From NCBI RefSeq assembly GCF_014874095.1, contig NZ_JADBEB010000001.1:7130001-7194000 (forward strand): DNA of 64,000 nt, given 5' to 3'. The position numbers and the translations under genes were made by a program. The notes beneath the pieces are model-generated. The model saw only the letters and a list, made by a program, of their open reading frames with translations, was not told the origin of the DNA and searched no databases. Origin of the DNA: Plantactinospora soyae (GTDB lineage: Bacteria; Actinomycetota; Actinomycetes; Mycobacteriales; Micromonosporaceae). Position 1 is the first letter of the stretch. Every line of letters begins with the position of its first letter. Positions 58,610-64,000 of the stretch are shown piece after piece.

Positions 58610-58957
58610 ATGGGAGCCCTGGACGCGTACGCTGCGGGAGTCACTCAAGGGCGCGTGGTCGAGTTCCGCCCGAGCGGGTCATCCATGGTCCCACTGATCC
58701 GCAGCCGCCAACTGGTGACCGTTGCTCCGGTCGACCCGACCAAACTGGAGGTCGGAGACATCGTCCTGGCGCGGGTCGCGGGAACCACCTACCTGCATCT
58801 CATTTCCGCGCTCAACGCCAGCACCGGCCGGGTGCAGATCAGCAACAACCGGGGACGCGTCAACGGCTGGACGAACTACGCCCGCGTCTATGGGATCTGC
58901 ACCGCGATCGACGGAGTGCCCCGGCCCCGAAGCCTGGACAAGGTGCGACAACCGTGA
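58610..58957 (+). CDS. S24/S26-fold peptidase-like protein with Ser-His pair
   Basis: The 115-residue protein has the core of the S24/S26 fold: 'RPSGSSMVPLIRSRQLVTVAPVDPTKLEVGDIVLARVAGTTYLHLI'. The nucleophile is Ser25 of 'SSM'. In LexA and signal peptidase I the base is a Lys after 'GDIVL'; here the equivalent position is H63 ('YLHLI'). Eukaryotic and archaeal signal peptidases use Ser-His, so this may be an active variant. It has no transmembrane anchor and no DNA-binding domain. The ATG at 58610 is preceded by GGAAG. It sits alone. Confidence 0.72.
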   Translation: MGALDAYAAGVTQGRVVEFRPSGSSMVPLIRSRQLVTVAPVDPTKLEVGDIVLARVAGTTYLHLISALNASTGRVQISNNRGRVNGWTNYARVYGICTAIDGVPRPRSLDKVRQP

Positions 58958-59077
58958 GCGGGCCGACCCATCTGCTGAACCGCCCGCGCCCACCGCGCCG
59001 CGCCCCGCTGCGATGGACACCGCCTCCGGCCGCCGCGGGGGGCCGACCAGCGGCCGGCCCCCCGCAGTGGTTGCAGG

Positions 59078-60124
59078 CTAGGGCCAGGTCAGCCCCGCCA
59101 CGAACGCCTCGGCCTCGGCGCGGGTGAAACTCCCGGTGAGGAGGACGAAGACGTTGCGACCGCCAGGGATGTCGACGGTGAGGATGTCGCCCTTGACGCC
59201 TTGGACATCTCCGGTCCGCCAGTGCGCGGGATGCCCCGCCACGGTGGCGTTCGGGACTTCGCCGGCCGGGTCCGCGCCCCGGTCCCGGATGTCCAGGAGC
59301 GAGCCGTCGGCCCTGCTGTAGACCAGCCGACCACCAGTCGCGAGGCCCTCCGCGGTCATGTTCGTGTCACAACGGGACAACACGGCCGTGGGCGGCGCGG
59401 CAGCGGTCGCGAACCGTACCGCGCATGAGCTGACCCGATCGAACCGGAGGCTGGATGCCGCGGCGATGAGCGCCTCCTTGCTGGTCCCGTTGATGCCCCG
59501 GGCCGCGACCCAGACGCCGGTCACGGGTTGCCAGAGGATCAACTGCTGCACCGCGTGGACGTGGTACTGGGCCGGTTTGTCGTTGACGGTGACCTCACCC
59601 TGCCGGGTATAGCCGCGCGTCTGTTCGAGCGCCATGGCGCCGGCCCAGAAGTCCACCGCGACCGGGCTGCCGAGCCTCAGGTACTCCGAGCCGAGCATGC
59701 TGGCCCAGCCAGCCGGCAAAGAAGGGTTGCCGGTCGGTGACTCCGTCTGGATGGTGGGCAGCCCGGGCGGTGGGCCCTCGACCGACAGGTGCAGGAGCGT
59801 CGGATCGCTGCCGAGCACGCTCGGGTCGTCCTGGACCGTGGGTCTGCCCGGGACGGACGGTGGCATCGGCACCGCCGCCGGCCCCTGCCCGTCGGTCCCG
59901 GCCTGGTCGATGCCCTGACCCGTCCCTGCCGATGTGGCCCAGACCGCCACCGGTCCACCGACTCCGACGCCGAGCACCGCCACCACGACGAGTGTCACCG
60001 CCGCGCGGCGACGCCGCCGCAGCGTCACGCCCCGGCTCGTCGCCCCGGTCAGGAGAGGCGCGACGTCGACCAGACCCTCGGCCTGGATGGCCATGCTCTG
60101 GCGCAGTTCGTCTTCGATGTTCAT
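59078..60124 (-). CDS. Membrane-anchored anti-sigma-like partner of the SigE-type factor
   Basis: The 348-residue protein has a cytoplasmic N-terminus (1-40), one transmembrane helix ('AAVTLVVVAVLGVGVGGPVAVWA', about 41-63) and a Pro/Thr-rich extracellular region of about 280 residues. I do not see a zinc-binding HxxxCxxC motif. Its start overlaps the sigma gene stop by 4 bp, and such coupling usually pairs an ECF sigma factor with its regulator. That role is inferred from position and topology only. Confidence 0.7.
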   Translation of the reverse strand: MNIEDELRQSMAIQAEGLVDVAPLLTGATSRGVTLRRRRRAAVTLVVVAVLGVGVGGPVAVWATSAGTGQGIDQAGTDGQGPAAVPMPPSVPGRPTVQDDPSVLGSDPTLLHLSVEGPPPGLPTIQTESPTGNPSLPAGWASMLGSEYLRLGSPVAVDFWAGAMALEQTRGYTRQGEVTVNDKPAQYHVHAVQQLILWQPVTGVWVAARGINGTSKEALIAAASSLRFDRVSSCAVRFATAAAPPTAVLSRCDTNMTAEGLATGGRLVYSRADGSLLDIRDRGADPAGEVPNATVAGHPAHWRTGDVQGVKGDILTVDIPGGRNVFVLLTGSFTRAEAEAFVAGLTWP

Positions 60125-60621
60125 CGTGCTCCTCCCATCTCCTTGGCCAGCTCCTGGACGTTGAGGTCGCGGAGTTTGGCAAGTGCGCGCATGGCGTGGG
60201 TACGGACCGTGGGAAGCGAGCAGCCAAGGATCTCCGCGATCGCGGCGTCATCGAGATCCTCGTAGTACCGCAGCACCAGCACGGCCCGTTGCCGGTGGGG
60301 CAGGGTCAGCACCATTCGCCACAGCCGGTCCCGTTCGACCACCCTGGAGTCCGAGCTACCCACCGTCTCCTCACGGGTCGAGTCGCCGTACGGCATCTCG
60401 TGGTTCCTTGCCAGCCGCCACCACGAGCGATTCGCGTTGACCAGCATCTGCCGTACGTACGCGTCCTGCCGGCCGCCTGCGGATATCCGCCGCCAGTGGA
60501 CGTACGCACGGGCCAGGACATCCTGGACCAGATCCTCAGCCCGGTGCCGATCACCGGCCAGCAACCGGGCCAGACGGACAAGGCTCGGTCCTCTCGTGGT
60601 CACAAACTCGTCGAATGTCAC
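60121..60621 (-). CDS. RNA polymerase sigma factor, SigE family (ECF)
   Basis: The 166-residue protein has the SigE-family pattern: 'FDEFVTTRGPSLVRLARLLAGDRHRAEDLVQDVLARAYVHW' (region 2, about 3-43) and 'LPHRQRAVLVLRYYEDLDDAAIAEILGCSLPTVRTHAMRALAKLRDL' (region 4). This actinobacterial SigE-50-type group is paired with membrane proteins encoded just downstream, as here. GTG 60621 is chosen because GAGGGGG is 6 nt upstream; ATG 60636 would place that site inside the gene. Confidence 0.9.
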   Translation of the reverse strand: MTFDEFVTTRGPSLVRLARLLAGDRHRAEDLVQDVLARAYVHWRRISAGGRQDAYVRQMLVNANRSWWRLARNHEMPYGDSTREETVGSSDSRVVERDRLWRMVLTLPHRQRAVLVLRYYEDLDDAAIAEILGCSLPTVRTHAMRALAKLRDLNVQELAKEMGGAR

Positions 60622-60782
60622 ACGGCGCCCCCTCATCGTTCGCGTCACCGAGAGAGACGCCCCGGGCCCGGGGGCCTGTTGACAGCCGGCGGCCACTGTT
60701 CCGCCAGACGCGACGGCGTCCGAACCGATCGGCCTCAACTCGGATCAGGTTCAGGCTGACGGCGCTGGTCGGAAGGCCTGGG

Positions 60783-62285
60783 TCAGCATGCTGCGGGCGG
60801 GATGCTCTGCTCGTACTGGAAGATGTTCTGCGGGTCGTACTTCGCCTTGATCCTGCGCAGCCGGTCGAAGTTGGCCCCCCAGTAGGCGGTCTCCCAATCC
60901 TGCATCCCGATGTTCGGCACGTTGGCGTAGGCGCCGTTCACGTACGGCCGCAGTGCCTGGCTGAACTCGGCGATCCATGCCTGGGCGATCGGGGTGGTGG
61001 CGTCGCCGCTGTCCGGCACTCCTCGGGTGCCCCAGCCGGTACCGGGCTCGGAGTAGAAGAGCACCTCGCGGTGCGGGAACGCCGAGCCGCCGCGGGGTTC
61101 GGCCGCGTGGGCACCCGTGCCGAAGGCCTGGGTGAAGAAGTTGCTGTCCTCCGAGGGGGCGTCCGCCATGTACGCCCGGATCAGGTTGATCGCCTCCGTG
61201 GGGAACGGCTCGGTGGTGAACTGCGAGAAGAACTTCCAGTTCGCCGGCTCCTCCTCAGTCGGTATCTGGAATCCGGCGTAGATGTCGCCCCATCCCCCGG
61301 TCTGCACCGTGACCTCGGGACTGCCGACCGACAGGATCGATTCCAGCAGTTCCCTCGCCTCTGCCTCCGAGCCGTCGGCGAGGACACCGAACAGCAGGAT
61401 CTGGGATTTGTGGATCTCAAGCTGGGTGCCGAGGCGGTTGTCGGCGAACGGTGCGCTGCGCTGCCATGTGTCGAAGACGCCGTGCAGGTCGTCAAGGCCT
61501 TCCCAGGTCGCTTGCAGGTAGGCGACTCCTCGTAGTGGCGTCACGTGGTAGGTGAGTGAGGTGACGATCCCGAAGTTGCCGTTGCCCGCTCCACGGAGCG
61601 CCCAGAGCAGATCCGGGTGGTTTCTCGGGTCCACCTCGATCGCCTCGGCACCGTCGGCACCCGATGCGACGACGATCTCCGCCCCGATCAGGTTGTCGCA
61701 CGCCATGCCGAGGTAGCGGGTGAGGAAGCCAAAACCGCCGCCGAGGGTCGCACCGGACAGACCCACGCTTCCCTCCGTTCCCGTCGTGACCGCCAGCTCC
61801 TGCTCTGCGAGCGTGGTCACCGCCTCCAACTGGTTGAGGCCGGCGCCGACTGTCGCGGTGAGAGTGGCGGTGTCGATCTGGGCCGACTTCAGCTCGCTGA
61901 CGTCGATCACGATGCCGTTGTCGACGTTCGACCAGCCCTCAAGGCTGTGCCGGCCGCTGCGTACCCGCAGTGCGACGTTGTGCTGCCGCGCCCAGGTGAG
62001 GGCGTTGACCACGTCCCGGGTCTCCTGGGCGAAGACGATGACCAGCGGATAGCGTACGAAAAGCTCGTCCCAACCGAGGCTCGCACTCGGATAGTCGGGG
62101 TCCCCCGGACGGACGATGCGGCCGGTCAGCTCAGCCGGCGGGCTCTCCACGCCGAGGGACGAGCCCGGGCCGTCATTGGCCGCGACGCCCTGGCTGCCTA
62201 CGGCGATGATGCCCGGGACAACGAGCGCTCCGGCGCCAACTGCGGCCGTCGCCCTGAGCAGGTCGCGACGAGAAAGGTCGGGCAT
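60783..62285 (-). CDS. Tat-exported FAD-linked oxidoreductase (BBE family)
   Basis: The 500-residue protein starts with a Tat signal ('LSRRDLLRATAAVGAGALVVPG', with SRRDLL at 5-10). The FAD-binding PCMH domain includes 'ALRVRSGRHSLEGWSNVDNG', where His113 is the expected covalent FAD site. It continues 'GTEGSVGLSGATLGGGFGFLTRYLGMACDNLIGAEIV'. The C-terminal BBE segment is 'YWGANFDRLRRIKAKYDPQNIFQYEQSIPP'. It oxidises carbohydrates or alkaloid-like molecules outside the cell with O2. The substrate is unknown. Confidence 0.9.
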   Translation of the reverse strand: MPDLSRRDLLRATAAVGAGALVVPGIIAVGSQGVAANDGPGSSLGVESPPAELTGRIVRPGDPDYPSASLGWDELFVRYPLVIVFAQETRDVVNALTWARQHNVALRVRSGRHSLEGWSNVDNGIVIDVSELKSAQIDTATLTATVGAGLNQLEAVTTLAEQELAVTTGTEGSVGLSGATLGGGFGFLTRYLGMACDNLIGAEIVVASGADGAEAIEVDPRNHPDLLWALRGAGNGNFGIVTSLTYHVTPLRGVAYLQATWEGLDDLHGVFDTWQRSAPFADNRLGTQLEIHKSQILLFGVLADGSEAEARELLESILSVGSPEVTVQTGGWGDIYAGFQIPTEEEPANWKFFSQFTTEPFPTEAINLIRAYMADAPSEDSNFFTQAFGTGAHAAEPRGGSAFPHREVLFYSEPGTGWGTRGVPDSGDATTPIAQAWIAEFSQALRPYVNGAYANVPNIGMQDWETAYWGANFDRLRRIKAKYDPQNIFQYEQSIPPAAC

Positions 62286-62723
62286 GGTCGTAGCCTCTCG
62301 ATCGGGTTACGCCCGCATTCGACCAGGAGAGCAGCTGCCCTCCACCTGGCGCGCGCGAATTCACGGTAATACCGGAGGCTTCTTCGGATATCTGGAAACC
62401 CGTCCCGGAACCCGGTCGAGTGACGCTGGCCCGCCTTCACGGGGACCCATCAGGCGTTGGACCGCCGTACCGCGCCTCCGAGCCGGTCGTTCCCCGGCGG
62501 GGCAGGACGCCTGTTCGACGCGGGACGCCATCCGGGCGCCGCACACGCCAGTCGGGCCCCAACAGTGCGCCCGCAAAGTCCTCGTGGACCTGCGACGAAT
62601 CTGCAAGATCGTCGCGGCGGTCACCATGCTCCACTTCGGCCAGGCCGGAACTACATGATCATATTCAACCGTCACATCCGCGCGACGAATGGCCGACCAC
62701 GGTGGGTAGGGACGGAGGCAATA
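62286..62723. other. Intergenic region without a gene
   Basis: No gene is seen. It lies between divergent transcription units, has no strong hairpin, and becomes less GC-rich towards 62,640, where the promoter at 62724-62752 begins. Confidence 0.4.
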
Positions 62724-62752
62724 TTGTCGATGCCCTGCGCCCGTGATAGCTT
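62724..62752 (+). promoter_or_regulatory. Vegetative-type promoter
   Basis: TTGTCG (62724-62729) and TAGCTT (62747-62752) are spaced by 17 bp, a good match to a sigma-70-type promoter. It would drive the two coupled genes starting at 62844. Confidence 0.55.
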
Positions 62753-62843
62753 ACGACGCGTTACGGAACGGGGCGCAATACTCACACCTTGAACGCGTAG
62801 TTCTGAGCATTCGGGCCCATGCTCAAACGGGGCGAGCAGAGCG

Positions 62844-63131
62844 ATGGCGACCGAATTGTTGGTGGAGCGAGCAATGGCGCCACAGATGCTGGCAGCGGTA
62901 CGCCGTTGCCTGCCGGCAGAGTTCACCGGGCGTCGTCTGCCATTCATCGGCGTCACCCGTTCACGAGGCTGCCACACCGAGGGACCGGCTAATCCCGGTG
63001 GCTGTCCGGCTGGAGTTCGATCCCGTTCGGCGCACCGCTGGCACCGCCTGTCTACCGACGACCACGGGTACCTCGGCGGCTCGTCGCCGGTCGACCTTCA
63101 CCAGTACCTGGAAGATGAGGACAGCCAGTGA
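62844..63131 (+). CDS. Uncharacterised small protein coupled to the next gene
   Basis: A 95-residue frame starts 'MATELLVERAMAPQMLAAVRRCLPAEFTGRRLPFIGVTRSRG' and ends 'GGSSPVDLHQYLEDEDSQ'. I recognise no family. Its stop overlaps the next GTG by 4 bp (GTGA), and a good promoter lies upstream, which both favour a real gene. The middle part is Arg/Gly/His-rich, and the other frames in the area are also open ('RLIPVAVRLEFDPVRRTAG'), so a frameshifted gene is possible. Confidence 0.4.
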   Translation: MATELLVERAMAPQMLAAVRRCLPAEFTGRRLPFIGVTRSRGCHTEGPANPGGCPAGVRSRSAHRWHRLSTDDHGYLGGSSPVDLHQYLEDEDSQ

Positions 63132-64000
63132 GGACATCCCCCACAGTCGGGCCGGTGCCGGACAGCGACCTGTCGGTGCTGGACTCGCCCATCTACCGGG
63201 CCGCCAAGGTACTGATAGTGACGCTGGGGGTGGCGTACGCGCTCAGTACCCTGATCCCCTTCGCCGATGAGCGCCCCGCCTTCCTCGACACCTGGTTCTA
63301 TTCCACGGTGCTGGTGGCCACGTCTTTGCTGGCGCTGGCCCGGCCGATTCTGGTGCGGCGTAACCGCACCGCGTGGATCTGCGTCGGAGCGGGGATCGCC
63401 TCCTGGTCGGCCGGCGACATCTACTGGTCGGCCAGTTTCGCGACGGTCCGGACCAGCGAGATACCGGTTCCCTCGCTGGCGGACGTGTTCTACGTCGGCC
63501 TGTATCCGCTGGCATACGTCGGGTTCATCCTGTTGGCCCGGGCGACGGTACGCCGCCTGCCCACCTCGGTGTGGCTCGACGGCGTGGTCACCTCGCTGGC
63601 GGCCGGCGCCGTGTTCTCCGCCGCCGCGTTGACCGACGTACTGTCCGCCAACGCCGGTACGCCGTTGGCGGAGACGATGACCAATCTCTCCTACCCGGTC
63701 GGGGACCTCGTGCTCATGGTCGTCGCGGTCGCGGCGCTGGCGATGGTGCGGTGGCGCAACGATCCGGTGTGGTGGCTGCTCGGGCTGGGCGGGGCCGCCT
63801 TCGCCGTCGCCGACACGGCGTACCTGTTCGGCCTCGCCAACGACACCTACAACGACGGCACCTGGATCGACGGCATGTGGATGATCGGCCTCGCCCTGAT
63901 GGCGCTGGCCGGTTCGTTGTTCCGCCGCCGACCCGTCGACGAGGTCCGGGGCTTCGCGGCGCTGCTGGTCCCGATCCTGTTCTCGCTCTGCGCGCTCGCG
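63128..64000 (+). CDS. Multi-pass membrane protein, N-terminal sensory part (runs off the window)
   Basis: The visible 291 residues start 'VRTSPTVGPVPDSDLSVLDSPIYRAAKVLIV' and contain at least eight hydrophobic segments ('LIVTLGVAYALSTLIPF', 'STVLVATSLLALARPI', 'WICVGAGIASWSAGDIYW', 'VFYVGLYPLAYVGFILLARA', 'VTSLAAGAVFSAAALTDVL', 'LVLMVVAVAALAMVRW'). This arrangement is common in actinobacterial GGDEF/EAL proteins with an integral membrane sensor, but the output domain lies beyond the end, so that is inference. It is translationally coupled to the small gene before it. Confidence 0.65.
   Translation, partial: MRTSPTVGPVPDSDLSVLDSPIYRAAKVLIVTLGVAYALSTLIPFADERPAFLDTWFYSTVLVATSLLALARPILVRRNRTAWICVGAGIASWSAGDIYWSASFATVRTSEIPVPSLADVFYVGLYPLAYVGFILLARATVRRLPTSVWLDGVVTSLAAGAVFSAAALTDVLSANAGTPLAETMTNLSYPVGDLVLMVVAVAALAMVRWRNDPVWWLLGLGGAAFAVADTAYLFGLANDTYNDGTWIDGMWMIGLALMALAGSLFRRRPVDEVRGFAALLVPILFSLCALA

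Noticed and set aside
62743-63270. An SsgA-like sporulation regulator
   Set aside because: A segment 'IPVAVRLEFDP' recalls the SsgA N-terminus, but the rest of the frame shows no SsgA features.
1-64000. Insertion sequence, integrase or phage genes
   Set aside because: No transposase DDE pattern, integrase catalytic set or phage structural gene was recognised in any frame. The gene remnants therefore lack an obvious mobile-element cause.

Overview
The window is high-GC DNA from an actinobacterium. Twin-arginine and lipoprotein signals, many regulator/enzyme pairs, SigE- and SigJ-type ECF sigma factors, a SARP-type regulator, F420/NADP reductase-like proteins, IdeR-type iron boxes and frequent GTG starts all fit a Micromonosporaceae-like or Streptomyces-like chromosome. 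That placement is inferred from gene content and cannot be proven here. I see no rRNA, tRNA, insertion sequence, phage or CRISPR array. The window cuts a gene at each end: a DUF4331 protein on the left and a multi-pass membrane protein on the right.

Layout. 0-7 kb holds a DUF4331 protein, a DUF574 methyltransferase, two alpha/beta hydrolases (one lacking the expected nucleophile), a VOC protein and a secreted M14 carboxypeptidase. 7-11 kb is a sulfonate/taurine-type uptake operon on the minus strand (permease, binding protein, ATPase, TauD-like dioxygenase). 11-13.3 kb has an HxlR regulator divergent from an F420/NADP reductase-like gene, and a kinase-like/methyltransferase fusion. 13.4-16.6 kb is a tight molybdate operon (HTH-TOBE regulator, modA, modB, modC). 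16.7-19.4 kb has a DNA alkylation repair protein and a divergent MFS pump/CGNR regulator pair. 19.6-24.8 kb has a large SARP/NB-ARC regulator convergent with a DrrAB-like drug exporter. 25-31.5 kb has hydrolases, an ECF sigma factor with a SnoaL-like tail, another F420/NADP reductase-like gene, a fatty-acid desaturase, and a divergent VOC/TetR pair with a dihydrofolate-reductase-like remnant. 31.6-35.5 kb has a PadR/UvrA-like operon and a TOPRIM protein. 35.8-43.9 kb is a run of small conserved genes, including a membrane protein/winged-helix operon with striking tandem palindromes and an orphan Imm5-like immunity protein. 44-54.8 kb alternates intact genes (SGNH hydrolase, XRE regulator, S9 peptidase, fructosamine kinase) with gene remnants. 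54.9-64 kb has a double-VOC protein, an aldo/keto reductase, an iron-box-controlled DUF2470 gene, a DUF1540 protein, a heptamer repeat, an S24/S26-fold protein, a SigE sigma/anti-sigma-like pair, a Tat-exported FAD oxidase and the start of a membrane protein.

How it works together. Most of the window is made of small self-contained regulator/effector modules, several with a readable operator: HxlR, CGNR, TetR, PadR, the winged-helix operon and XRE. A second theme is decay. At least four sites hold truncated genes: dihydrofolate reductase-like at 30.2 kb, TetR and ABC transporter at 45-46 kb, GNAT at 48.7 kb, and TetR/SDR at 54 kb. A third is leaderless initiation: many genes have a TANNNT box 6-8 nt before the start codon and no ribosome binding site. 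No single large new system stands out. The best candidates for something undescribed are the palindrome-controlled membrane protein/winged-helix operon at 38.1-39.0 kb, the iron-box and heptamer-repeat region at 57.5-58.3 kb with the Ser/His S24-like protein after it, and the orphan immunity protein at 41.9 kb.
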